NCBI GenBank assembly: GCA_963746955.1
Contig: CAVVDR010000025.1
Location: 1-64,000 of the forward strand
DNA from: DASQBT01 sp963746955
GTDB taxonomy: Bacteria > Pseudomonadota > Gammaproteobacteria > Burkholderiales > Thiobacillaceae
Length of the DNA: 64,000 nucleotides
Reading direction: 5' to 3'
The notes under the pieces were generated by a model. The model was not told the origin of the DNA. It saw only the letters and a program-made list of their open reading frames with translations, and did not search any database. Below, piece by piece: positions 16,321 through 25,126 of this stretch (position 1 is the first letter of the stretch; the number at the start of each line of letters is the position of its first letter). The translations under genes were made by a program, and so were the position numbers.

Positions 16321-17169
16321 ATGAACACCAACCTGAGCCTGAATTTTCCGGTTGCCGCGCAAAGCCTCGATTCCTATATCCAGGCGGTAAATCGTTATCC
16401 CCTGCTTTCTGCCGAGGAAGAGCATGAATTGGCACGCCGCTGGAAGGACGAACAGGACGTTGAAGCCGCACGTCAACTGGTGTTGTCTCACTTGCGCCTG
16501 GTTGCCAGTGTGGCCCGCCGCTACCTGGGCTACGGCCTGCCTCAGGCAGACCTGATCCAGGAAGGCAATATCGGCCTGATGAAGGCGGTCAAGCGATTTG
16601 ACCCGGATCGTGGCGTTCGCTTGGTGAGTTTTGCCCTGCACTGGATAAAGGCCGAAATTCATGAGTACATCTTGCGCAACTGGCGCCTGGTCAAAGTAGC
16701 CACCACCAAAGCCCAGCGTAAACTTTTCTTCAACCTGCGCAGCATGCGCAAGGGACTGGGCAGCCTGGGTGCGGGCGAAACGGCAGAAATCGCCCAGACA
16801 CTGGGGGTCAAGCCGGAGGAAGTGCGCGAGATGGAAACCCGTTTGTCCGGGCAGGATGTCGGTCTGGATCCCACGGTTGAAGACGGCGAGGAAAGCTTCA
16901 GCCCGATCGCCTATCTGTCCAGTCCGCAGGACGAGCCCGTTGAAATACTTGCTCGCGACCAGACTGAGCGCCTGCAGCATGAAGGCTTGAGTGCTGCCCT
17001 GAACAATCTGGATGCACGCAGCCGGCGCATCATTGAATCGCGCTGGCTCCACCAGGAGGAGCCCGCCACCTTGCATGAACTGGCCGCCGAGTTTGGCGTT
17101 TCCGCTGAACGCATCCGGCAGATCGAAACCAAAGCCATGCAGAAGATGCGCGCGCTGATCCCGGTCTGA
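16321..17169 (+). CDS. rpoH: RNA polymerase heat-shock sigma factor RpoH (sigma-32)
   Basis: 282 residues, standard length. Directs transcription of chaperone and protease genes. Region 1.2/2 shows LSAEEEHELARRW, then SHLRLVASVARRYLGYGLPQADLIQEGNIGLMKAVKRFDP for core binding and -10 recognition. The RpoH-box region appears as LVKVATTKAQRKLFFNLR. Region 4 ends with the helix-turn-helix TLHELAAEFGVSAERIRQIE. A strong GAGAGGAG ribosome site precedes the ATG. The upstream CIRCE site suggests heat control through HrcA. A terminator follows the gene. Position after ftsEX is conserved in proteobacteria. Confidence 0.97.
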   Translation: MNTNLSLNFPVAAQSLDSYIQAVNRYPLLSAEEEHELARRWKDEQDVEAARQLVLSHLRLVASVARRYLGYGLPQADLIQEGNIGLMKAVKRFDPDRGVRLVSFALHWIKAEIHEYILRNWRLVKVATTKAQRKLFFNLRSMRKGLGSLGAGETAEIAQTLGVKPEEVREMETRLSGQDVGLDPTVEDGEESFSPIAYLSSPQDEPVEILARDQTERLQHEGLSAALNNLDARSRRIIESRWLHQEEPATLHELAAEFGVSAERIRQIETKAMQKMRALIPV

Positions 17170-17190
17170 AGAGCCCTTCACCCGGTAAAG

Positions 17191-17216
17191 AGCCCCGCCA
17201 CGCGGGGCTTTCTTTT
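17191..17216 (+). terminator. rho-independent terminator after rpoH
   Basis: Stem AGCCCCGC / GCGGGGCT with a CAC-type loop at 17191-17209, followed by TTCTTTTG. It lies 22 bp after the rpoH stop. Confidence 0.85.
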
Positions 17217-17577
17217 GCGCTCGGGTTCAAATTTGGAATGCATCGTCTGATGGTCCGAAAAATGTCCGATTGAGTGTTTGCTATCCAGGCCGCTTTCTGG
17301 GTCGGCTGTTCAATCCGCCGTCGCCGTATTGATCTCACGTTGCGTTCGCTTCTCTCGACCGTGCGCATGAGTCGCTTCCGGATATCAGACAAGTTGGGGG
17401 GATCATGCTCGTTCACTTCCATGAAAACGTAAATGCTAAACTCACGTCGGATTTCGAATTTCGACTTTTGCCTCAACCCATTGAGAGCGTGGCAGCAAGT
17501 TTCCGCACGTCTTGATCAGAATGAAACAGATGCGAATAAGATCTTTCTTGTTGAAGATCCGGCAGGGAGTCATTTAG
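17217..17577. other. intergenic region upstream of the NRPS-like gene
   Basis: 361 bp between the rpoH terminator and the A-T-TE gene. It presumably holds the promoter of the biosynthetic genes, but I could not recognise a regulator site. A minus-strand open frame (to 17476) runs through the rpoH terminator and end and is not credible. Confidence 0.35.
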
Positions 17578-20169
17578 ATGGCTGATCCCCATATTGGGCA
17601 CACGAGCCGGTCAATTGGAGCGACCTTTGAAGAGGTTGCCGCCCGTTATTCCACAAAGACCGCCATAGAGTTTGGTGACAGGCAGATAAGCTTTTCTGAA
17701 CTTGATTCAAGCGCGAACGCCATTGCATGGCGCTTGCTTTCCATGAACTCGCCTTCGCAAGGGCGTGTCGCGTTGTTGTTCAACAACCGTATTGCTGCGA
17801 TTAGCGCAATGATCGGGGTACTGAAAGCAGGCCATGCCTACGTGCCGGTAGACCCAGCCGATCCGAGTGAAAGAGCGCGATTCATCCTGCGCGACTGCGA
17901 GCCTTTTGTGTTGATCACTGACAACGATCACATGGCACTCGCTCGTCAGATTGTTCCTGATGGATGTCAGCTCTTCAATCTTGACGAGCCCAGAACCGAT
18001 GTGCCTTCAGTTCAGCTTCCGACTGTAGGACCTGATGCCCTTGCCTATTTACTCTATACCTCCGGTTCAACGGGGCAGCCCAAGGGGGTGTGCCAGGTTC
18101 ATCGCAACGTATTGCACTTTGCCGGTTGTTACAGCGATGCCCTGAAGATTCAAGATCAGGATCGTCTGACGCTGCTGTTCTCACTTAGCTTCGGCGCGTC
18201 CAGCATGGACATCTACCCGGGCCTGCTCAATGGCGCAACAATTTGCGCCTATGACATGCGACGAAGTGGAATTCCGCTGCTGGCGAACTGGTTGGACGAG
18301 AAAGATATCAGCGTGCTGCATGCTGTTACCCCGGTCTTCCGCCAACTGATGAGGAGCCTTGATCCAGTCCGCGTGTTTCCCAGGATCCGGATCATTGATT
18401 TGGGCGGTGAGCCCATTTTCACAACCGATGTGAGATCGTTCCACCAGCATTTTACGCAAGCCTGCCAACTGGTGAGTCACCTCGCAGCAACCGAGGCGCA
18501 TGTCATTGCCCAATATTTCGTAAACCAGAGCCAGACTTATTCCGGCCAGACTGTTCCGGCCGGCCGCAGCCCGCCGGGCATCCAGGTTCATATCCTGCGC
18601 CCTGATGGAATTGAAGCCGCGGTGAACGAGGTTGGGGAAGTTGTGATCAGCAGTCCCTTTGTCAGCCCCGGGTACTGGCAACGCCCCGATCAGAATGCAG
18701 CAGTCTTTTCCGATGACCCGGATAAGCCAGGATGGCGGATTTTTCGTCCCGGAGATATCGGACGAATCGATTCCGATCGCAATCTTCATTTTCTCGGGCG
18801 TCATGGCTCGCGAGCCAAAATTCGCGGGCATACGATTGAGTTGGCGGAGGTTGAGGCCGCGTTGCGCCAATGCAGCCATGTAAACGATGCGGCCGTGACC
18901 ATCGTTAGGAGGGGTGATCAGCAGGAGGCGGAAATGCTGGTTGCCTATGTGGTGGTCAAATCAATCAGCGACCGGGAACCCAAGAAAATGCGCCGCGAGC
19001 TTGCCGCCCATCTGCCGCATTACATGCTCCCGTCAATCTATGTTTTTCTGGATGCGCTTCCACTGACTGTGACCGGAAAGGTTGATCGAAAATCACTGCC
19101 GCCGCCGGAACAGCACCCCAACACGAATCATGAAGATTACTGTCCACCTTCGAACAAGCTGGAGGAACAGATCGCGTCGATCTATCAGGAGGTCCTGAAA
19201 TATTCCCCGGTAGGACGCACGGATGATTTCTTCTTGCTGGGGGGCGACTCGATGTCGGCGGTCGAGCTTCAAATCAGACTGTTTGACGCGTTCGGAAAGG
19301 ATGTGCCGGACATCTTTGAAGATGCGACGGTCGCCGGGGTAGCGCAATCTATCAGGCGACAGGACTCGATACCGTCGGTCGATGATCGGCTGTTGCCCGT
19401 ACTTGTGCCAGTCAGAGAGAAAGGCTCCCAACCGATTCTTTTCCTGGTGCACGGCAGGATGGGGCAAGCCCCGCTGAGTCCGCATCTGCTCGATCTGCTT
19501 GGCGATGATCAGCCGCTCTACGCTTTCCGGGCGAGAGGAGCCGACGGCATCCAGGAGCCGAACGAAACCATCGAGGCGATGGCACGAGACTATATAGACG
19601 CCTTACGCGTTGTCCAACCTCGGGGCCCGTATCTAATATGCGCGCTTTGCATGGGCGGATGGGTGGGGGTCGAAATGGCACGCATGCTTCAATCCGCGGG
19701 CGAACAGGTTGCGCCGCTAATATTGGTCGATCCCCCCGTCCTGCCCCTTAATCCAGTATTGGCAGCCTTCCGAAAACAGGGTCTCGACATACACTTCCGA
19801 TTGCCGCGCGAAGAAGACAGGAAGCACTACGACATCACTGATCCTTATCGCAGGAAAGGGGCTGCCCAGGTCGCGAAGACCTTTGAAATCGCGCTGCAGA
19901 ATTTTGAACTCAAGCCCTATGCAGGGCCGGTATTCCTGCTTGCCAGCACCAAGCGGCTTGCGGCGGACGGATGGCGAACGCCTGCCACCCTGCAAAAGCA
20001 TTTTTCCGGAGAGGTGCAATGCTTCGAGGTCGGACCTTCACATAACCAGATCATCGACTCACACAATAAGGCATTCATCCGTCATTTCACCGACTGTCTG
20101 TTGAAGGCGCGGGCAGCCATAAGCCCCATCAATGCCGCCACCCAGGAGAAGACAATACAATCTGGGTGA
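17578..20169 (+). CDS. NRPS-like synthetase with adenylation, carrier and thioesterase domains (A-T-TE)
   Basis: 863-residue single-module enzyme without a condensation domain. Adenylation domain, about residues 15-510: A3 YTSGSTGQPKG (TSGSTG at 161-166), A5-like LAATEAH, A7 RPGDIGRID, A8 RAKIRGHTIELAEVEAAL, A10 VTGKVDRKSL. Carrier domain with phosphopantetheine Ser558 in LGGDS. Thioesterase from about 625, with Cys691 in ALCMGG where Ser is usual, and a late SHNQIID His. At the A4 motif it reads FGAS (Gly206), not the FDAS expected for alpha-amino-acid binding, so the substrate is probably a carboxylic or keto acid. Layout resembles RalA/atromentin-type furanone or quinone synthetases. It is followed closely by the Rieske oxygenase. 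Product unknown. Confidence 0.88.
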   Translation: MADPHIGHTSRSIGATFEEVAARYSTKTAIEFGDRQISFSELDSSANAIAWRLLSMNSPSQGRVALLFNNRIAAISAMIGVLKAGHAYVPVDPADPSERARFILRDCEPFVLITDNDHMALARQIVPDGCQLFNLDEPRTDVPSVQLPTVGPDALAYLLYTSGSTGQPKGVCQVHRNVLHFAGCYSDALKIQDQDRLTLLFSLSFGASSMDIYPGLLNGATICAYDMRRSGIPLLANWLDEKDISVLHAVTPVFRQLMRSLDPVRVFPRIRIIDLGGEPIFTTDVRSFHQHFTQACQLVSHLAATEAHVIAQYFVNQSQTYSGQTVPAGRSPPGIQVHILRPDGIEAAVNEVGEVVISSPFVSPGYWQRPDQNAAVFSDDPDKPGWRIFRPGDIGRIDSDRNLHFLGRHGSRAKIRGHTIELAEVEAALRQCSHVNDAAVTIVRRGDQQEAEMLVAYVVVKSISDREPKKMRRELAAHLPHYMLPSIYVFLDALPLTVTGKVDRKSLPPPEQHPNTNHEDYCPPSNKLEEQIASIYQEVLKYSPVGRTDDFFLLGGDSMSAVELQIRLFDAFGKDVPDIFEDATVAGVAQSIRRQDSIPSVDDRLLPVLVPVREKGSQPILFLVHGRMGQAPLSPHLLDLLGDDQPLYAFRARGADGIQEPNETIEAMARDYIDALRVVQPRGPYLICALCMGGWVGVEMARMLQSAGEQVAPLILVDPPVLPLNPVLAAFRKQGLDIHFRLPREEDRKHYDITDPYRRKGAAQVAKTFEIALQNFELKPYAGPVFLLASTKRLAADGWRTPATLQKHFSGEVQCFEVGPSHNQIIDSHNKAFIRHFTDCLLKARAAISPINAATQEKTIQSG

Positions 20170-20245
20170 ATGAGGCCGCCCTTCAAGTGGCTTGTATTTT
20201 AGTTCATACCGACTCTTGTACCCACACGAACTCACCCATAACGAC

Positions 20246-21577
20246 ATGTTGAAGCACGAAGAAAACGAACTGTTAACCCGCGTCGGTCGAGGAACGCCAA
20301 TGGGCGGGTTATTGCGGCATTATTGGATGCCGGCAGCACTATCAGAGGAGCTTCCCGATAACGATGGGACGCCGTTGCGAGTGCGCTTGCTGGGCGAAAA
20401 TCTGGTCGCATTTCGCGCCACATCGGGGCAGGTAGGCCTGGTGGCGGAAGCGTGTCCCCATCGGGGCGCGTCGCTGTTCTTCGGTCGCAACGAGGACGAG
20501 GGGTTGCGCTGTGTCTATCACGGTTGGAAATTCGACCTTGAGGGTGGCTGCACAGATATGCCGAACGAAGCGCCGGGTTGCCCCCTCAGGCACAAAGTCC
20601 GGCTGCGAGCTTATCCGTGCCACGAGCGCAATGGCGTGATCTGGACTTATATGGGGCCACGTGAGGTACCCCCGCCGTTGCCCGACCTGGAATGGAATCG
20701 GCAGCCGGATAACATCCCCTTCATGTGGCGTAATTACCGGGCCTGCAACTGGGCCCAGGCGATGGAGGGCGACATCGACAGTTCCCACATCAACTTTCTG
20801 CACCGGCCGCTGGATGCCTCCGATCTATCGACGGTCCCGGGAGTGCCATTGCCGGGGTACGCTGCTACCGGCATCCGGTTGCTTCAGAATAGCGGTGTCC
20901 CGCGCCTGGAGGCCATGGACAGTGAAGTCGGCGTATTGCATACTTCCGCGCGGCACTTGGGGGATGAGCGCGAATATCACCGTGTGCATCCGTTCTTGTT
21001 TCCCTTCCATACCATGGTGGGGGGAGGCATAAGCGAGGCCGAGGTCAGTTTCAACGGCAAGCTGTGGGTGCCGATGGACGATGAGCAGACCTTGATTCTG
21101 GAATGGCAATTTCGCCCTGAACGTCCGTGGAGCGATGCTGAACGCGCCGCATTGCTCGGGGCGCGGATACCGCATGGGTTTATGGAGCCGACGTCGGCGC
21201 CGGCTGGCGCATGGCGTTCAAAAGCATGCGCGGGCAACGACTACCTGATTGATCGCTCACTGGAAAAGACGCGGCTGTTCTGCGGCATTCTGTCCAACCC
21301 GTTACAGGATTCCGCGATACAGGAGAGCATGGGGCCGATCGTCGACCGCACGCAAGAACATCTTGGGCCGGCTGACAACGTGATTATCCGGGTGCGCCGG
21401 AGGCTCATCGAGGCGGCGCGAGCGCTGCGAGATCAAGGCGTCACGCCCCCCGGGGTGGATCGCCCAGACCTTTACAACGTGCGCCCGGTGGGGATGGTGT
21501 TATCAATTGGAACCGACTGGGCTGAGGCGACACAGGGGCGTCGCGAAGCAGGACGTCATGCGATTGGTGGCGGCTAG
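20246..21577 (+). CDS. Rieske non-heme iron oxygenase, phthalate dioxygenase-like alpha subunit
   Basis: 443 residues. Rieske [2Fe-2S] ligands are Cys70-Pro-His72 and Cys89-Val-Tyr-His92. The mononuclear iron site follows in EGDIDSSHINFLH (Asp and two His). The layout matches ring-hydroxylating, demethylating or desaturating oxygenases of the phthalate-dioxygenase type, which need a separate reductase; none is seen nearby. I chose the ATG at 20246 because MLKHEENELLTRVGRGTPMG is the usual N-terminus; the ribosome site is weak. It lies 76 bp downstream of the A-T-TE gene on the same strand and probably oxidises its product or a precursor. Confidence 0.9.
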   Translation: MLKHEENELLTRVGRGTPMGGLLRHYWMPAALSEELPDNDGTPLRVRLLGENLVAFRATSGQVGLVAEACPHRGASLFFGRNEDEGLRCVYHGWKFDLEGGCTDMPNEAPGCPLRHKVRLRAYPCHERNGVIWTYMGPREVPPPLPDLEWNRQPDNIPFMWRNYRACNWAQAMEGDIDSSHINFLHRPLDASDLSTVPGVPLPGYAATGIRLLQNSGVPRLEAMDSEVGVLHTSARHLGDEREYHRVHPFLFPFHTMVGGGISEAEVSFNGKLWVPMDDEQTLILEWQFRPERPWSDAERAALLGARIPHGFMEPTSAPAGAWRSKACAGNDYLIDRSLEKTRLFCGILSNPLQDSAIQESMGPIVDRTQEHLGPADNVIIRVRRRLIEAARALRDQGVTPPGVDRPDLYNVRPVGMVLSIGTDWAEATQGRREAGRHAIGGG

Positions 21578-21681
21578 AATCTGTGCCATCGATTGAAATC
21601 AGGGGCCAGGATTGGGTCGCCAGTCAAACTCGCATCATTCAATTTATCTTGTTTCCAGCTTGAATAAGCATGTCGGATTAT

Positions 21682-23688
21682 TCAATGTATTTCGTAAATC
21701 GCCTGGGGTCGAGTGTAAAACTCCTGGTCCCAGGTTCCATGCTCCGGTGGGCCTATCCCCGATGATTTCCACCCGCCGAAAGGCGCGTTCGGACTTATCC
21801 CCGTGATTCCCTGATTCATGCGCAATATTCCCGCCTGCGCCTCAGCCAGGAAGTGTTCCTGATGGCTTGGGTCAATGGAGTAAAGCGTGGCAACCAGTCC
21901 ATGAGGTACATCGTTGCATAAGTTCATCGCGTCCCCAATATCTCGCGCTTCCATCAAGATAACCAAGGGGCCGAAGCTTTCTTCCTGAACTGCGTAAGCC
22001 TGGTGAGACACGTCGGCAATTAACGTTGGTTCATACCAGCACCCGTGTTCATAGCCCAGAGGGATTCGCCCACCGCACAGAATGCGGCCGCCGTCACCTA
22101 CGGCCGATTCAACCATGGAGTGGACATGTTCACGATGCGTCGCAGAAATCAGCGGGCCGATGTAGGTATCTGGCCTTTCAGGATTGCCAATAGGTAACGA
22201 CGAAATCGCGTTGACCAGTGTTTCTTCGAACTCTGGACGAATCTTGCTCTCCACGATCAAGCGCCGCGGCGCGGTACAACTCTGACCTGAAAATCGAAAG
22301 GCCGCCTTCGCCAGTTCAAGCGCCGCGGCTCTCAGATTGCATCCCGCCATCACCAGCGCTGCGTTATTACCGCCGAGTTCCGCCTGCAAAGCCTTGTTAT
22401 TGGCAGCGCAGACGCTGGCGGCTTGGCGCCCGGTGTCCACTCGCCCGGTGAATGAGATGGCGGCAATGTCGGGATGGATCAGTAGATGCTGGCCGGTATC
22501 CGCATTCCCCTGAATCATGCTTACGCAGCCGGGCGGCACTCCTGCATGCCTAAGCGTATCCATGACTAACATGGCGAGCCGGGGGGCTTCGGGAGCGGGC
22601 TTCCAGACCGCACAGTTGCCATATGCCAGCGCCGGCGCCAATTTCCCGACAGGAATGGCCAAAGGGTTATTCCACGGGGTAATCAGGCCGACGACGCCCA
22701 AAGGGCGCCGGCGTATTCGGACAGCCGCACGGTCTTCCGTTTCATCCCCGCCTATTCGTTTGATCAGGGCATCCAGCAAGTCCATGGCGTAATCAAACTC
22801 GGCATGTCCGTGCAGGATCGGCTTACCAATTTCCTGTGCCATAAGGGCCACGCATTCTTCACGCCGCTCGGCTAGCAACCTCGCCCATGCAGTTAGGTAG
22901 GCAGCGCGCTCGCGAGGCAGCTTTCTCGACCAGGCAGCCTGGCTTTCCGAGGCGCTGGAAACGGCCAGCGCTATGTCCCTGTCTCGACCAATCGGAACGG
23001 TTGCGAGCACGGCGTCCCATCGAGCCGGATTGCGTCGAGGCCAGAGATCATGGCCGTCACTCGTCAGCCAGGTATTAGCCACGCAACCTACCGGCAAGAC
23101 TTCAACATTCGTGGTTCGCGGTCGGGCGTCTTTTCTTGAACCCAGCCGATCCAGAATCTCGTCACTTGACAGGAAGCGGCACACTCTTGGAGCCAGGTAT
23201 GCACGTGTCACCTTGGCGTGCAAGGGATCATCAGAGGCAATAGCGTCGTCAGCCACCCAAACGTCATAGCCGGCCTGGTAGGCATCCATGGCCGTTGCCC
23301 GTACACAAGCATGGGAATAGATCCCGGCGATTACAAGGGTGCCAATATTCAGGTCTTTCAAGATCCGGTTCGTTTCCGGGTTGCCGAAAGCACTGTAATA
23401 AGGCTTCGCAATGATCTGCTCAGACGGCAATGGAATGAGTTCTATCGGCGGCTCTGCACCAGTCGTACCTTGGACGCAAGCCCAGACGTTCTCGCGTTTC
23501 CAATGGGGCATGCGATTGGAACCATCAGGGCGGATGATGGTGCGCGCATGGATGACAGGGATAGTCAGGCTCCGGCAACCCGCCAGCAATTCGGCTACGC
23601 GGTTGATCAGGGTTGACGCAGGGGGGCTTAACCCGGGCCGACCAAGATAATCCCGCTGAAGATCAACCGTGAGGAGCGCAGCGCGCAC
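21682..23688 (-). CDS. isochorismatase-like hydrolase fused to aldehyde dehydrogenase
   Basis: 668-residue fusion. Residues 1-185 form a cysteine hydrolase of the isochorismatase/nicotinamidase family with the full triad Asp9 (TVDLQRD), Lys95 (IIAKPYY) and Cys128 (YSHACVRAT). Residues about 215-668 form an NAD(P)-dependent aldehyde dehydrogenase with Asn340 (TPWNNP), Glu437 (QAELGGN) and Cys471 (SGQSCTAPR). Both halves look active. The domain pair suggests sequential chemistry, such as release of an acid or amide and oxidation of an aldehyde, but the substrates are unknown. The GTG start at 23688 lies 1 nt after the upstream gene's TGA, indicating translational coupling. It converges on the Rieske gene. 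Confidence 0.88.
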   Translation of the reverse strand: MRAALLTVDLQRDYLGRPGLSPPASTLINRVAELLAGCRSLTIPVIHARTIIRPDGSNRMPHWKRENVWACVQGTTGAEPPIELIPLPSEQIIAKPYYSAFGNPETNRILKDLNIGTLVIAGIYSHACVRATAMDAYQAGYDVWVADDAIASDDPLHAKVTRAYLAPRVCRFLSSDEILDRLGSRKDARPRTTNVEVLPVGCVANTWLTSDGHDLWPRRNPARWDAVLATVPIGRDRDIALAVSSASESQAAWSRKLPRERAAYLTAWARLLAERREECVALMAQEIGKPILHGHAEFDYAMDLLDALIKRIGGDETEDRAAVRIRRRPLGVVGLITPWNNPLAIPVGKLAPALAYGNCAVWKPAPEAPRLAMLVMDTLRHAGVPPGCVSMIQGNADTGQHLLIHPDIAAISFTGRVDTGRQAASVCAANNKALQAELGGNNAALVMAGCNLRAAALELAKAAFRFSGQSCTAPRRLIVESKIRPEFEETLVNAISSLPIGNPERPDTYIGPLISATHREHVHSMVESAVGDGGRILCGGRIPLGYEHGCWYEPTLIADVSHQAYAVQEESFGPLVILMEARDIGDAMNLCNDVPHGLVATLYSIDPSHQEHFLAEAQAGILRMNQGITGISPNAPFGGWKSSGIGPPEHGTWDQEFYTRPQAIYEIH

Positions 23689-23689
23689 T

Positions 23690-24859
23690 TCAGGAAAGGT
23701 CAGAAGCAGATACGAGGTCTTGCAAGGTATCGCAAATGTAACGGCCCAGTTCGCGCGCGCCTACTACCTTGCAGCCAGGCGAGGAGATATCTGAAGTGCG
23801 ATAACCGTTGGTCAGCGTCATTTCGATGGCTTGCTCTATTAGCTGAGCACCCTTATGCCAAGAGAAGCTCTCCCGCAGCATCATCGCCAAAGACAGTATT
23901 TGCCCCAGGGGATTGGCGCGATCAGTGCCTGCCAAGTCCCGCGCAGCCCCATGACCGGTCTGATAGACTGCCCGCCCGGCCGGTCCGAAATTACCAGAGA
24001 ACGACATGCCGCGAGAACCCAGAAGCAATGCGCCGCAATCTGCCAGTACGTCTCCGAACATGTTCGGAGAAACGATTACGTCAAATTCGTGGGCATTGGC
24101 TATTAACTGGTAAACGGCGTTGTCCACTTCCAGTATCTGAGTCTTGACATTCTTCCCCTCATTGAGATGGCGCAGCCGGTGTTCCCAAATGGCACTGATT
24201 GCAGGTACGCCACCTGGCTTGGTCACCACAGCCAGGCGATTCCGCCGTTGACCCGCAAGCCTGAGGGAGACGTCGAGGATCTTGTCAACGTCCTCCTCCA
24301 GATAGGAGAAGTGTTGATAGGCAAGCGATTGACCATCAGGTCGGACTTCCGAGCCCCAGCTGCCGAAATAAAGGCCACCGATGTTTTCTCGGACGGCAAC
24401 AATATCAACGCCTACCGTACGCTCTGGCCGCAACGCTCCCGTGTCTTGCAAGGCGCGAAAAGGGCGCAAGGGAGTGAATTTGCAATAGAGTTCGAACCGG
24501 GCTCTCAGATCATAAACAAAGCGTCCGCCGCCCGGTCCACACAGTATGGCGCCGCCGACAGAGAAGGAGTCACTGCAAAAGTCGATGACTTCATCTGTGA
24601 GGCTATGCCCGTACTGCTGCTGGGCAATGAGTCCGATAGGGCCGCCGATCCTGATGTCGAAGCATCTCGAGCTATGTGCGGCCAAAACCGCGAGTACGTC
24701 CAGGGTGATGCCGATCACCTCCGGGCCGATGCCTTCCCCCGGTAACACGCCTATCACATGGGTCAGAGTCTGGTTGAATGCCGAACGCCATCCCGGCACC
24801 GCGACGCATAGGCCCGCTTCGTCTGCTGTTGCAACCGGCTCAACGGTAACGGTTGACAT
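23690..24859 (-). CDS. isopropylmalate/isocitrate dehydrogenase-like enzyme
   Basis: 389-residue member of the beta-decarboxylating dehydrogenase family (LeuB, Icd, tartrate dehydrogenase). It shows GVLPGEGIGPEVI, the substrate-binding VRENIGGLYFG, the catalytic Lys in VVTKPGGVP, DNAVYQLI and the metal-binding NMFGDVLADCGALLLGS. Sequence around GSRGMSFSGNFG deviates from standard LeuB, so the substrate is probably not 3-isopropylmalate. The start at 24859 has GGGGAG upstream; an ATG-like start at 24877 is also in frame. It sits between the adenylating enzyme and the isochorismatase fusion on the same strand, so I infer a biosynthetic rather than leucine role. Confidence 0.85.
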   Translation of the reverse strand: MSTVTVEPVATADEAGLCVAVPGWRSAFNQTLTHVIGVLPGEGIGPEVIGITLDVLAVLAAHSSRCFDIRIGGPIGLIAQQQYGHSLTDEVIDFCSDSFSVGGAILCGPGGGRFVYDLRARFELYCKFTPLRPFRALQDTGALRPERTVGVDIVAVRENIGGLYFGSWGSEVRPDGQSLAYQHFSYLEEDVDKILDVSLRLAGQRRNRLAVVTKPGGVPAISAIWEHRLRHLNEGKNVKTQILEVDNAVYQLIANAHEFDVIVSPNMFGDVLADCGALLLGSRGMSFSGNFGPAGRAVYQTGHGAARDLAGTDRANPLGQILSLAMMLRESFSWHKGAQLIEQAIEMTLTNGYRTSDISSPGCKVVGARELGRYICDTLQDLVSASDLS

Positions 24860-25126
24860 TAAAGCTCCCCACCCCAATTACAAGAACCATCCATCTATCC
24901 TTATGATCGCCTTGCAGACGACTCGATTTTTGTCAAACGAGATTATAGCCATCCAGGCGTTGTTAGTCTCCCATCCCTATAGGCAGATATCGCGCTTCCA
25001 ACCCATGGAAATGAAGGGCCCCAGACGAATTGCCTCTACGGGATAAGGGTTCAGATCAAATTGACAGAATGGCTTTCCCGAATGCAGTCTCCTTGCTCCA
25101 GACCCAATGCCACGCTTGCAGTTTCG

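Noticed and set aside
17030..17476. Minus-strand frame of 148 codons upstream of the NRPS-like gene
   Set aside because: It runs antisense through the rpoH end and its terminator and has no family features.
24878..25126. Possible missing carrier-protein gene between the adenylating enzyme and the dehydrogenase-like gene
   Set aside because: No frame with a DSL-type phosphopantetheine motif or adequate length on the minus strand.
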